Positions 23,958 through 34,900 of a stretch of 64,000 nt of DNA are shown here, piece by piece. Position numbers and translations under genes: made by a program. Below the pieces are notes generated by a model. That model was not told the origin of the DNA. It was given only the letters and a program-made list of their open reading frames with translations, and did not search any database. Within the stretch, counting starts at the first letter, position 1. Each line of letters begins with the position of its first letter. The stretch comes from Euleptes europaea (lineage: Eukaryota; Chordata; Lepidosauria; Squamata; Sphaerodactylidae), in the NCBI RefSeq assembly GCF_029931775.1, contig NC_079331.1, positions 24,987,720 to 25,051,719 on the forward strand, written 5' to 3'.

Positions 23958-24372
23958 CATAAGACTATAATGGACCCGATTTTTTTGGTAGACCCGGAAA
24001 TAAAGCTGAATATTTACTGGTGTGGGTATTCAGCTTATTCTGGGTTTACTGGGGTAGTGGTGGTGGTGGGAATCAGGCCCCAAAAGCCCGCACCCGAAAT
24101 TTGCCAACTTTTTTTTTTTTTGTATGGCCCTAGTTGTGCATTTGCCTTTGGGTTGGGGCGCACTGAGGACCACAAGGGGGGAGCTCCTCCATCCACACCC
24201 ACCTGCAGGCTCCGCATCCCTCCCTGGATCCTGTGATGCTCCCACCTCTACCTGGCAGGCAGGCAGGTGGGGAAGGGGGAGGGGGGCCTCTTCAGGCACT
24301 GGCAGAGAAGTCGCTCCATAGATGCCAGCCGTATGCAGATGGCACGCGTGTCTCCCGATTTCCTTCTCATCT

Positions 24373-24709
24373 TGTGAGCACTTGTCCCTTGGTAATCCCA
24401 CAAACAGCATCCAGAGACAAAGAGTCCAAAAGAGAGCTGATTTAATGGAAAACATACAGGTATGCAGAGCTTACAGGTACATTGGCATGAATGGCAATTG
24501 GGAGCACGGGTAGGCCTATAAGGGAAAGTATTAGTCACAACAGGTCAAGGCGGCCCCCCTTCTACTGAGGAGCCGTTCCCACGGGAGATAGCACTGGAAC
24601 AGGAATTTAGCAGTTAGCAGTTTGGCCTTGAGAGGCACCTGGTAGAATCGAAACTAAAACAGTCAGAGTCTGACAGGCTGCTTAGAGCTGTGGAAAGCAC
24701 GCCTGACAC
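24373..24709 (-). mobile_element. Solo LTR with 5-bp target duplication
   Basis: A 337-bp segment with TG...CA ends, flanked by CATCT on both sides (24368-24372 and 24710-24714). On the minus strand a TATA-like CTTATAGG precedes a poly-A signal ATTAAA by roughly 80 bases. It ends with a U5-like stretch finishing GTGCTCACA. The family is unknown. It is not the Gypsy family seen at 143-594 as far as I can compare. No internal region is present. Confidence 0.75.
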
Positions 24710-24714
24710 ATCTG

Positions 24715-25260
24715 GACAAGAGATCTGCTGAGTCAGTCCTGGAGGGGCAAGAAGACTGGGGTCCTGTTGGCTGATACAAATTCGGATTGCAGTCTTGTGG
24801 GGCAACCTGCTCTGGATGGGGGTTGTGCTGACGCAGAAAAAGCTGGCCCATGCCTTGGGAATGCCATTCAGTCTGGAGGCCACCTGCCATATGAGGCACC
24901 TTAAGCCAGCTTTAGCTATTTTGCCAGGTGTGACCTTTCCCCGAGGAGTGTGATCATGTTGCCGCCGGGTGAGACTGCTGCAGTTTCTACTGTGCAGGGC
25001 TGTCCTTAAAGACTGCTGCCGCTGCCTAGGAGCTCCTGTGCAATCGCTGCGCTTGCTGCATACTGGGGTTGGGGTTGGGGAAGAGTTCCTCTGAGCACAG
25101 GACACTGTCTGGGACACCTGGGAGGCTCCACGTTGGGGTTTTGTCTGTGGCTGTGACATGGCTGTCACACTGCAGTTTGAAAACTGGAACAAAAACCCAC
25201 GAATCGTCCAAGGTCCACCGGGAAAATTTTACTTGCAGTTAGAGAGATAATAGTGAGGGT
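24715..25260. other. Gene-free stretch
   Basis: A 192-aa minus-strand frame runs through here and into the solo LTR, but it has no known motif and is treated as chance. I see nothing else. Confidence 0.4.
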
Positions 25261-25264
25261 ATAA

Positions 25265-25390
25265 TAAGCCCAGGCCAGCCTGACCTCTTCAGGGCTGGCT
25301 CTGGCTAGTGCTTGGATGGGAGACCACCGAGGAAGTCCAAGTGCCACAGTAGCAGTGATCTCATCCCCCGTACAGGGAGACACCTGTTAG
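25265..25390 (+). repeat. 5S-rRNA-derived SINE fragment
   Basis: It contains the 5S-like internal-promoter block GCTTGGATGGGAGACCACC preceded by GCCCAGGCCAGCCTGACCTC, and continues into a degraded 3' part. It matches the better copy at 39979-40204. 5S-Sauria SINEs are known from squamates, which supports the organism call. This copy is decayed in both head and tail. Confidence 0.75.
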
Positions 25391-25897
25391 CTTTTTGATA
25401 CTCTGTTTGATTTTATTCTTACATTTCATTTTGATTTTTCTTATATTGCTCTCCCCCACCCCCTGCACAACCACCCGGCTGGGCGGGTGTGTGTGTGACC
25501 CTCCTTGCCTTCTCTGGCTGCACCACTAAGCAACAGGGACAGGCAGGCAGGAGAAGGCACTCCTTGTGGTGCAGAGGCCCCGGGGGACTGGGCCCTAGTG
25601 GCTCAAAAACAGCTGCTCGGGGCAGCAAGGAACAAGCTGGTTCCAGCCTGGTAACATCTGAAGGAAGAGACGCGACCTGATGAACAAGCAGGTGGCAGCA
25701 GTTTGTCCCTGTGGGAGTTTCCAGATGCTGTCAAGGACAGCCCCGTGCAGAGAGCAGTCCAGCCCAAAGGTCCTCAAGGCAAAGAGCCCGGGTTCTGGTT
25801 CAGAGCGGAGAAGAGATACCCAAAGCCACGGCGGCTGCACCGGCTTCCACTAATCCTGCTGAGCCTCCGAAGATCCCTAGACCCCATGCTGGACTCT

Positions 25898-27113
25898 TAG
25901 AATCATAGAATCATAGAGTTGGGACCACCAGGGTCATCTAGTCCAATACCCTGCACAATGCAGGAAACTAACAACTACCTCCCCCCCGTGTCCCCAGTGA
26001 CCCCAACCCTCCCCCCGCCATGCAGGATCCCACAACCAAAGAACTCCCGACAGATGGCCATCCAGCCTCTGCTTAAAGACCTCCTAAGATGGGGACTTCA
26101 CCACCCTCCGAGGCAGCACATTCCACCGTCGAACAGCTCTCACCGTCAGAAACTTCTTCCTAATGTTTAGGTGGAATCGCTTTTCTATTAGTTTAAATCC
26201 ATTACTCTGTGTCCTAGTCTCTGGAGCAACAGAGAACAAGCTAGTTCCCTCATCAACATGACATCCCTTCATATATTTAAACATGGCTATCATGTCTCCC
26301 CTCAACCTTCCTTTCTCCAAACTAAACAAACCCAACTTTTTAAGTCTCTCCTCATAAGGCATGGATTCCAGACCTCTGATTCTGGTCACCCTCCTCTGGA
26401 CACGCTCCAACTTGTCAACATCCTTCTTAAATTGTGGAGCCCAAAACTGGACACAGTATTCCAAGTGAGGTCTGACCAATGTAGAAAACAGTGGTAGTAT
26501 TACTTCCCTTGATCTAGACACAATACTCCTATTGATGCAGCCCAGAATTGCATTGGCCTTCTTAGCCGCCATATCACACTGTTGACTCATGTTCAGTTTG
26601 TGGTCCACTAAGACTCCCAGATCTCTTTCACATGTACTGTTGTCAAGCCAACTCCCATCCTGTACCTGTGCCTTATGTTGTTTCTGCCTAGGTGAAGTAC
26701 TTTACACTTCTCCCTATTGAATTCCATTTTATTGCTTATGGCCCAGCTCTCCAGTCCATCAAGGTCATTCTGAACTCTGACCCTACCCTCCGGAATATTA
26801 ACTACCCCTCCTAACTTGGTGTCATCTGCAAATTTGATTAGCATGCTCTCTATTCCGTCATCCAAGTCATTTATAAAAATATTAAATAGTACAGGTCCCA
26901 GGACAGACCCCTGTGGTACCCCACTGGTCACTCCTCTCCAGGATAAAGTTGTGCCATTAATAAGCACCCTTTGGGTTCGGTTGGTCAACCAATTACCAAT
27001 CCACCTAACAGTAGCAGTGTCCAGCCCACATTTTACTAGCTTTGTTTCAAGATCATGGGGGACTTTATCAAAGGCTTTACTGAAATCAAGGTACACTACA
27101 TCTACAGCTTGAT
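25898..27113 (-). mobile_element. CR1 LINE, 5'-truncated
   Basis: On the minus strand it encodes the CR1 reverse-transcriptase C-terminal half. This comprises [41 protein letters not shown] and FADDTKLGG (27096-26608), then the C-terminal part with [25 protein letters not shown] and [15 protein letters not shown] (26608-26084). It ends in the CR1-typical short 3' repeat (CTATGATTCTATGATTCTA) at 25898. The 5' part is missing, the usual outcome of target-primed reverse transcription. One frame change near 26608 breaks it. Confidence 0.92.
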
Positions 27114-27516
27114 CCTGCTCAGAGCAGTATTTCCCTGCCTAGCTGACCCCCACCCGGCTTATTCCTCCCACGGGCAGGTGCTGGGAACATCAGAGACCGG
27201 GGTGACCTTTGGTTGCATCCGTTCACCGATGACATTCAACGCCCCCTGCACTCGGCTCACTCCCCACAGCATGCAGACGGGGAGCACTGCGGTTTATTCC
27301 GGAGGGGCAGGGTGAGGCTGTCCTCTAGACCCACCGTCTGGCCCCCACCTTCTAGGAGGGGCAAAAACCCTCCCAAGCCAGAGGGGCTGAACGCCATCCA
27401 ACTGTCCTGCAGAACGGGCAGTGTCCCACTCCCACCCACCCCCGGTCATCCACCAGGGAAGTACAGAAAGCAGTCGCAGTTATTACTCAGAAGGGCCTGG
27501 TCCTGAAAGGTTAACC

Positions 27517-27556
27517 CCCCCCCCACACACACACACACACACACTCACACATACAG
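27517..27556. repeat. (CA)n microsatellite
   Basis: A C-run followed by about 14 CA units with one interruption. It lies in the stretch between the CR1 and the 3' end of the receptor gene (27114-27890), where I see no gene. Confidence 0.85.
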
Positions 27557-27879
27557 TTGCCAGTGTGACCAAGGAAAGAGCAACCAGCCAAGGGACATGG
27601 AGATCTGCCCTGGAACTCGCCCGCCCAGGACTCACAAGACACGGAGTCCCTCGCCAAGGCCAGCCTTGCCAGCTGCACACAGGGGAGGGGAGTGTTTTGT
27701 GAGCCAGCTGGGGGCCACATTCCGAGGCTGCTGGGGGGGGGCATCTCACATGCACACCAGGATGTCCCAAGCAGAGGGTTATGGCTGCAGGGGGTGCAAA
27801 TTCCATTCCCCCCCCCCAAAAAAGAGGAACTGGCACATAAAGTTCATCATGGAAAAAACTGAAATCCCACTTCCAACAT

Positions 27880-28201
27880 CACTTCTTAAACATGCTTGTT
27901 TATTAGTACTCCGTGCTTGCCAGGGCTTGGCCTCATTGCTGCCAAGGAGCTTTAAGGCTAGTGCAGACGATCCTCTGAAGCCCGGGCGCTGTGCCCTCAC
28001 ACACCTCCGGATGCCCTGCATGCTTCTCTCCAGCCCAGGGCCTGGTTGGTGAGGCTGTCCTTCAGCCATGGCCCCATTTCCTCTAGGGACACAGCACCCC
28101 GGTGCCAGCACAAAGGCTGGGGAGGATGAGGGCCCTGACATGGCGTGTCCTGAGGGCTCCAATCAGCCTCCACCCAGGGAGCTCCCCTGGTCTGTCCTGT
28201 C
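27880..28201 (-). other. Probable GNRHR 3' UTR with AATAAA
   Basis: About 300 bases follow the stop codon. A minus-strand AATAAA sits at 27904-27899, a plausible cleavage signal that gives an end near 27880. It is assigned by position only. Confidence 0.5.
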
Positions 28202-30282
28202 TCATAAGCAGCTGCCACGAATCGGGTCCGTAGTCCAGGCATGGGAAGGCTTGGCTGACTCCAGGAGGCCAAGGTGTGGGGTGGGCCATCTGGCACCAAC
28301 AGTGGATGCTGAACAGCGGAAGGAGCCTGTGATGGGGGAGGGAGGCCGAGACTGGGGCCCCGGTCCATCTGCTCGGCAGCAGCCCCGCAGCCTCTGGAAC
28401 AAGGGCATGGCGAAGAGCCCGTAGGTGATGGGGTCCAGGCAGGCGTTCAGCAGCCCAAAGATGAAGAGGAGGTGGGCGAGAGAATGGGGCACAGCGCCCT
28501 CCATGGCTGCCGGCCAGAACCAGTACCACAGCCCCAGCAAGTAGTAGGGAGTCCAGCAGACCACAAAGGAGCCCACAATCGCCACACTGAGGCGCAGCAT
28601 GCGCAGCCGAGCCCGTGGGATGGGGTTGCGTGACCGACGCAAAGGCAGCTCCGGAGCAGATGCTGAAACGACAGGAGGACGGCGGTGGTGGTGGCCCTGG
28701 AGCAAGCGGGAGGACGAGGCCTGGGTGCCTCTGGAGGGGCTGGGGGAGGGAGACCCTCCGGCCAGGGATTGGTCAGTGGGGCACCCACCTGGGGCTTCTG
28801 CAGCTGCCCAAAGTGTGAGGAGGGCTGAGCCCAAGTCCTTCCCACCCAAGCCCCCACCTCACTGGGGACCTGTGACTGCTGGCCTTCCCCCTCCCACATC
28901 AAAAGCAGGACAGAGACCCTTGCCCAAATTCCCCCCTGCCGCAGGTAAGAACTGCCACGCAGGTTTTGACCTAAGGGCAGACCCCCCCCCGTTCCTAGGG
29001 ACCTCTGAAAGAGGAAGGGGTGGGGCATGAAGACCTCCACTCCCCATCGGCTGCATTTTGCAGCTGGGGCTCTGAGACTCTGACTGGGGAGAGTGAGCCC
29101 ATTTTCCCTCCCCAGAGGTGCCGCTTTCTCCACAGCCTTTCATGAAAGCCATCCTCACATCTTGTGGCAGTGAGTTCCACGCCTCTTCTGGCTCTGACTC
29201 CCGCCCACCACCCTCTCTCTGCCCCCTCCCCCCACAGGGACTCACGGTCGCTGGGGGACCCCGTGGGGTGGGAGATCTCCAGCAGGATCCGCGAGTAGCA
29301 GGCGACCATGACCAGCAGCGGGAGCAGGAAGAGGCAGGAGAAGGTGAGCATGTTGTAGGCGGCCTCCTGCCAGCGCTGGGCAAAGGCGCCCCGGGTGGAG
29401 CACTGGGTGAAGTTCTGTGGGGAGCGGACGGTGACCGTGCGGAAGAGGAAGAGCTGTAGTGACACAAGGGGGGAGGGGGAGGGAGGGAGGGAGAGAGAGA
29501 GAGAGAGAGAGAGGAGCCAGCTTCTCCTGGGCCCGTTGGGACCCTGGCATCGGGGAGCCTCCCCAGCTACATCTTGCTGTTGGAAACCCCGCCCAGGGAG
29601 CTGCCTGCTCCTCCTCATTCACTTAGCAAGGAGACCCTGCCGGGCTTTCGGGGCCCCTTCCCCCGGCACGTGACTGGGAGTGCCCAGGTGCCACCAGAGC
29701 AGGGCAAGGGCTTCTGTCCCCCCCAGAGGGGGCCCACAGTACCTGCGGCACAGAGAGGCCTGCGCTCAGGAGCCATGCTGCCTGCAGCCACACCTGACTC
29801 CTGCGACCAGCCTCCGCAAGGGCCAGCGGGTGCAAGATGGCGGCTTGGCGGTCCAGGCTGATGAGGGTGGTGATGAAGGCCGAGGCGTACATCGCCAGGA
29901 GCTTGAGGAACATGAGCAGGCGGCAGGCCACGTCCCCCGCCCGCCACTGCACAGTGATGTTCCAGGCCGCGTCCAGCGGCATCACCACCAGAGCCACCAG
30001 CAGGTCTGCCCCGGCCAGGTGGAGAAGCAGGACCCGGGCGTGGGAGCGCCTCCTGGCACCATTCCTGCCCAGGCCAGCCCACAGGACAGCCACGTTGCTG
30101 GCGGTGGAGACCACGCACAGCACCAGGGTGATGACCACGCGAGCCAGGGCGGCGGCCGAGAAGGTGGGCAGAAGCAGCACCTCCCCCTGGCTGCCGTTGG
30201 CTGGCGCCAGCCCCACCAGAGGGAAGAGGCTCTCCCAGGGCACGGGGCCGTTTGCCACACTGACGTTTGCCTCTGGGACCAT
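28202..30282 (-). CDS. GNRHR: Gonadotropin-releasing hormone receptor (GPCR), 3 coding exons, 402 aa
   Basis: The coding exons are 29743-30282, 29246-29453 and 28202-28662. All junctions are GT/AG and the phases (0, then 1) agree. The product is a class-A GPCR that binds GnRH at the pituitary cell surface, normally signalling through Gq. Visible features: N-glycosylation sites NVS and NGS before TM1; Asp93 in TM2; Cys120 and Cys198 for the extracellular disulfide; DRQ (144-146) in place of DRY; FVVCWTPYYLLG in TM6; DPITY (326-330) in TM7. The pairing of Asp in TM2 with Asp in TM7, plus a cytoplasmic tail of about 70 residues with a CysCys pair, fits non-mammalian receptors; the mammalian type I receptor lacks a tail. 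The start is the Met at 30282, just after a likely acceptor (TTCTCCTCAG) that would end a 5' UTR intron. The vertebrate subtype is uncertain. Confidence 0.92.
29470..29513. repeat. (GA)n run in GNRHR intron 1
   Basis: A purine run (GGGA units then GAGA units) immediately upstream, in gene direction, of the exon 2 acceptor. It forms an unusually long polypyrimidine tract on the transcript strand. Confidence 0.8.
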
Positions 30283-31550
30283 CACGGGGGAGCGAGGACC
30301 GCCTGCCACCTCCTGAGGAGAAGGGAATGACACCGCTGAGCTACGTGGGGCTGCAGGTGAAGAGGCTCCCCACAGAGGCAGCCACAAGCCCGCAAAGACC
30401 GCCTTTATGCTGGCTTGGCTTGGCAGCCAGAACAGACTCCCTCGGCTGCCACTCCCCACAAGGGCCTCCCAGCAGCCTACCTCTCCTCCCCCCTCCCCAC
30501 CTGCTGCTGGGGCTGCCCACCTGTCTCAGGAGCAAGCTGTGTCACTGCTCTGCACCGGCTGCTGCCCTGGCTCCAGCGCAGCCCGTCTTCTCACCACCGG
30601 CTCTGCTGTGAGGGGCGTGGGAGGGAAGGCCATGGCTCCGGCACCTGCAGCTGTTCAGCAGAGCGATGCCCTTGGCAGGGGCACACGCACGCGGGCCAGG
30701 CCGGCCACGCTGCCTCCCACTCACACGCAAGCCCAAGGGCCGCACCCTCCCAGTCCAGAGTGCCACGGCGCACGCGCCGGCTGCCCAGGTCTGAACGGTG
30801 TCAGCGCATCGCTGTGCTGGCCGGCAGTAGAAGAGCTGCAGTGGAGGCCAGCAGCACCTGTGAGACCAGCAGGAGTTTTGAGGGGAGAAAAGAGGCCCAG
30901 AGGTGGCTTGCAGCTCCCTCCGTCAGACACAACACCTCGTGAAAGCCCCTGGGGGTCGTGTTGGCTTCTAAGGTGCTGCTGGACTTGAATCTGGCGGCAT
31001 TTCTAAACGTTTTCCGTGCCCCACAATTGCATTCTGGCATAACTTGAAACGGGCCCTGGGAAACCACCTCGGGGCCTCTTCCCTCTCCCAGGGAGCAGCC
31101 CCCCTCCCTCTCCTGTGCAGCCCTGGCACTGGGCCTGAGCGCCCGGTGCCGAGGTGAGACTTGGCGAGAGAGGGCCGCTGGTCTGGTCTGGGAAGGGCCG
31201 AGGTGGCTTGGCGCGGGCTCTCTTCCCCTCTGACCTTCAAGAGGTTACTTCCCAGTCTGAAAGGGAGCGGCTGGCGGCCAGGGAAGTTCTTCCCTCCCCT
31301 GGCCCAGGAAGCAGGGAGCTCCTCCTCTGCTGGAAAAGGGGCAGACGCCCGGCAGAGAGGCAGGGGGGCAATCCGAAGCCCCCCAGCCTTCGTGTATCCC
31401 CTGGGGGGTTGCTGAATGGCTCTTTCTCTGCGACCGCTCCTTCCTTCCCTCTGACTTCAAGTCTACCCCCTACCTCTCTCCCCAAAGCAGCTGACACAGG
31501 TCTTCCACCCCGACTTTGTCCTCCCAGCCACCCAGGCGGCTGGTTAGGCT
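30283..31550. other. GNRHR upstream region, no further gene seen
   Basis: It probably contains the 5' UTR exon or exons and promoter of GNRHR. A splice acceptor is seen at about 30305, but I could not place its donor exon. Around 30940-31000 there is a reptile-repeat-like word (GGCTTCTAAGGTGCTGCTGG). Nothing else is supported. Confidence 0.4.
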
Positions 31551-31552
31551 GA

Positions 31553-31645
31553 CAGCCAGCCAGCCAGCTTCCACGGCAGGAGCGGGGATTCGAACCTGGC
31601 TCTCCCAGCGTCTAGCCTGGCCCTCGAACCACTACTCCCCGCCGC
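31553..31645 (-). repeat. tRNA-derived SINE head fragment
   Basis: On the minus strand it reads GTGGTTCGAGGG, then GGTTCGAATCCC, the A- and B-box-like words of a tRNA-derived SINE. It lacks a matching acceptor stem, so it is not a tRNA gene. Confidence 0.5.
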
Positions 31646-31649
31646 CGCC

Positions 31650-32265
31650 TTTCCTAAGGCAGCCTGGGCCAGGCCCCACCTGCCTTCCGGCGGCACGGGA
31701 GGGAGCCGAGCCGGACCCTCCGCCAGGGCATCCCAAAGGCCCCCCGCGCCGCCGTGGCGCGCACCAAGGCGCCCCCCTCCTTAGCCGGGCAGCCGCAGGG
31801 GGGAGAGCGGGGGAGGCGGGCCGAGGTCGAGGCGGAGCCCCTCGCGGGGGTCCTCCGCGCCTGTTCGCCAAGGGCCCGCCCCCGCCCCCGCCCCGCCCCC
31901 GGCGGGCCTGGCACGGCCAGGCTTTGCCCGCAGAGCGGCCTCCGAGGGCAGGAGAAGGGGGGCACCGAGCGAGGCGCCCCCCGCCGCCCCCCGCCTCGCC
32001 AGACGGCGCCTCGCCGGGCCCTTGGCCGCCTCCAACGCCGCCGGCCTCGACCCCAGGGGGGTTGCGTGGCTTTTTTTAAAGCGTCGCGGGGGCCCTTCGT
32101 CCTGACGCCTGGCGTCCCCCAGCGGGGTCCCGGGCTAAGCCCCCGGCACCAGCCCAGCCGTCCTCCCCTTCCCCCCAGGCTCCACCGACTTGGAGCTCCC
32201 GGCTTCCCGCTGGCGAGCCTCCCTTCCCCCGCTCCCGGCGGCACCTTTGGGTGACCGGGCCGCCT
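31650..32265. other. CpG-island-like GC-rich block
   Basis: Very GC-rich with many CpG dinucleotides, in contrast to its flanks. It could be a regulatory CpG island shared by GNRHR or MESP, or an unrecognised GC-rich first exon. The long frames on both strands are expected from the composition, and none has a known motif. Confidence 0.5.
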
Positions 32266-32407
32266 GGGAAAGGCAGGACAGCTGGTGTGATGTGATGGCC
32301 TTCGGGGACTCTTTCGCGGCTAGCAGGAGAGGGAGCGAGTCTACAAATGCTGAAACCACTGAAATACCTGAGGGGGGGGGGCTGGGTTTCGTTTGGTGTT
32401 TGTGTGT

Positions 32408-32718
32408 TGGCCAGCCTGGTGTAGTGGTTAAGAGGGGTGGTTTGGAGTGGGGGACTCCACTGATCTGGGGGTCCGGTTCAATTCCCCACTCCTCCAGATC
32501 AGTGGGGATGAGTGGGAGAGGCTAATCTGGTGAACAGGCTGGTTTCCCCAACTCTTCCACATGAAGGCAGCTGGGTGACCTTGGGCTAGTCACAGCTCTC
32601 TTAGAGCTCTCTCAGCCCCACCTATCTCCCAGGATGTCTGTTGTGGGGAGAGGAAGGGAAGGGGCTTGTAAGCTGGCTTGATTCTTGGGCATATAAAAAC
32701 CAACTCTTCTTTTTTGTC
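32408..32718 (+). repeat. tRNA-derived SINE, nearly full length
   Basis: It begins CCAGCCTGGTGTAGTGGTTA (A-box-like) and carries GGTCCGGTTCAATTCCCC (B-box). It continues into the tRNA-unrelated body with TGGGTGACCTTGGGCTAGTC and ends near CATATAAAAACCAACTCTTC. An opposite-strand relative lies at 35487-35757. The type is very common in squamates. Confidence 0.85.
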
Positions 32719-32954
32719 AAACCTAAACTTATTTTACTGCTTTAATAAACATAAAATGTAAGCATATAGAAATCATACTATTTGCCATATTTACAAGATA
32801 AACACCTTAGTTTGCTACAAAAAAAACCCCAGCAAATATATCCAGTACTTGAGAGAATTGCAAATGACTGCATACTATGCTCACTTCGCACATCTTCCTT
32901 AATTTTTTATGCCTGAGAGGCAGGAAAAATAAAAGTTGAAATTAGAAAACAAAA

Positions 32955-34032
32955 TTAATAGTAAACAATCAAGTTTATTACTTGCATTCAAACAGTTTCT
33001 TAAAGTCACATTAGGACTGGCAGCATATTTGGATATCAAATAAATTACAACATTCAAAATACTGAACTCTTTAATAATTTATATAATCAAAAATATTATA
33101 GCGCATTAATTGTTGTGAACAGTATCCATAATTAAACAGTTAAAGTATGTTGCCTGTCTGCACTATACACAGGGTTTCATGGGCTCTAATGGTAGAGACT
33201 GTCTTAGGTAAACATTTTCATGTTAAAATAAAATAAAAAGATTACACATTTTGAGTGGGTAAATCTTTGTCTTCAAAAATGTTCCACTGTTTCCAAAAGA
33301 GAAACCATTTCCTGACTTGTTCAAGCGCTCCCCCAAATGTCCCTATTTTTCCATAAGAAAAACGGAAGAAAGTTGTCAAAGAAAATCGGAAAACATCCCA
33401 CCGCTCCCATTTCCCACCCCACGCCACGCCACGCGGGGCCTTGGCTGGCTGCCTGCCCTGCCACCAGCACACCGGGGGTGCGGGGGGGGGAGAGCTTCTA
33501 ATCAGCTCGATGCGGTCGGACTCTGGCCAGGGCAGCCTGTGCCAAGCGGGCGGGGCACTCCTCCTCGTCGTCGTCCCGTCCAACGGCGGGCTCTGCCCCG
33601 AGGGGCGCGAGGCCGCCTCCCACCCCGACTCCGCCAAGGCCAGCCCTCCCGCTGCAGCCCAGCAGGCCAGCTGGGCCTTCCCGGCCGTCTCCCGGGCAGC
33701 GGACGCGACTGCCGGCCCCTTGGCAGCCTCTCTTCCCGGTGGGCTCCCCGCAAGCGCCCTGGGCGGAGGCAGCGCGGCGGGTCTCGGCCGCCGGAATCGG
33801 GCCGCTCTGCCTGGGCGGCTGCGAGCGGGAGGCCAAGCAGCGTCCCTCGAGTGGCCCCCGGGGCCTTCGTCGCTCGAGGCGGGGGAGAGGCGGGCAGGCT
33901 GGCTGGCTCGCCCGTGGGGGCCAGCTCCTCGGTCCAGTCCCGCCGGCAGGCTTCTTCTGGGGGCCGGGCGGGCCGGGCCCCGACGGCTCCCCGGTGGGGC
34001 GGCCCCGCGGCGCGCAGCAGTCCGGGCGCCGG
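32955..34032 (-). other. Probable MESP 3' UTR, AT-rich, with AATAAA
   Basis: After the stop codon the sequence soon turns strikingly AT-rich. On the minus strand it ends with GTAATAAACTTG (AATAAA at 32979-32974) followed by a T/A-rich stretch. This looks like a 1.1-kb 3' UTR, inferred from position and composition. A 131-aa open frame at 33242-33637 lies in it and has no known motif. Confidence 0.55.
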
Positions 34033-34844
34033 TCAGTGGTGGGCGGGCGGCGAGAGGAAGCCCTCCAGCCAGGCGAGCAGCTCGGCGGGGAGGCTCTGCG
34101 GGAGGGAGAGAAGGAGACGGCCCGAGGTGAGGCCTGGCCGAGGCGGCCGGGGCGGCCAGGCCCAGGGGCGCGGGGGCGAGGGGGCGAGGGGGCGGGACGT
34201 ACCTGGGCGGAGAGGTCCTCCCGCGGGGACGCGGCGGCGGCGGCGGCTCCCGGGGCTGCGCGTCCGGCGCGCTGGTGGGCGTGCGTCCCGTCGGCGCTCC
34301 AGGCGGCGTGTGCGGCGGCGGCGGGGCTCAGGGCCCAGGCGGGCGGCGCGGGCTGCAGGCGCGGGCTGGCGGGCTGGGCGCAGGCGAGGCCGGTCGGGCG
34401 GGGTGGGGGTGGGGGTGGGGGTGGGCGCAGCAGCTGGGCGAGGTGGGCGATGTAGCGGCTGGCGAGGCGCAGCGTCTGCACCTTGGTGAGGCTCTGGCCG
34501 GCCGGCGCCAGGGCGGGCGGCAGGAACTGGCGCAGCGTGTGCAGGGCGCCGGCCAGGCGCCGCATGCGCAGCTTCTCGCGCTGGCTGGCGCTCTGCCGCT
34601 GCCCGTCGGCCAGCCGCCCCCGACGGCCGCCCTTGGCCCGACGGCCCGCGCCCGGCAGGCCGGCGGCGGCGGCGGGCGGCCCGAGCGGCGCGTAGGCGGG
34701 CGACAGGCTGCCGCGGCCGGACTCGGGCGAGGAGGCGGGCGAGCCCCAGGCCGGCGGCGCCCACAAGGAGGGCAGCGCCTGCGGCGGCGGCGGGCCAAGG
34801 GCGGCGGCGGCGGCGGCGGCCTCGGGAGGGCAGCTGCTGGCCAT
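34033..34844 (-). CDS. MESP1/2: Mesoderm posterior bHLH transcription factor, 2 coding exons, 234 aa
   Basis: Exon 1 is 34203-34844 and exon 2 is 34033-34095, joined in phase 0 (donor GTACGT, acceptor CCCGCAG). The bHLH domain spans about residues 81-139: RQSASQREKLRMRRLAGALH, then LRQFLPPALAPAGQSLTKVQ, then TLRLASRYIAHL. The SASxREKLRMRxLAxALHxLR and PAGQSLTKxxTLR patterns are diagnostic of MESP proteins, which act in the nucleus in early mesoderm and somite segmentation. The N-terminus is Ala/Pro-rich, and the short second exon encodes LPAELLAWLEGFLSPP. The chosen ATG has a good context (GCGCCATGG) and lies about 50 bp below a TATA-like CATAAA. An ATG further upstream in the same open frame is less likely. 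Adjacency to ANPEP supports MESP. Whether it is MESP1 or MESP2 is not decided. Confidence 0.9.
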
Positions 34845-34890
34845 GGCGCCGGGAGGGACGCTGCTCTGGGCCGCCCCGGGCCGCCGCCCG

Positions 34891-34900
34891 CCTTTATGCC
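34891..34900 (-). promoter_or_regulatory. TATA-like box of MESP
   Basis: Minus-strand GGCATAAAGG about 47-56 bp upstream of the start codon, within GC-rich promoter DNA. If used, the 5' UTR would be only about 20-25 bases long. Confidence 0.45.

Noticed and set aside
24614-25192. 192-aa minus-strand open frame
   Set aside because: It overlaps a solo LTR with exact target duplications, shows no domain or splice context, and has low-complexity composition.
30283-30459. Upstream Met start (30459) for GNRHR
   Set aside because: A good splice acceptor lies between this Met and the Met at 30282, and the longer N-terminus does not resemble GnRH receptors.
31516-32254. Long frames on both strands in GC-rich DNA
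   Set aside because: Stop codons are rare in such composition; no conserved domain is visible.
33242-33637. 131-aa minus-strand frame downstream of MESP
   Set aside because: It lies in the probable MESP 3' UTR and has no known motif.
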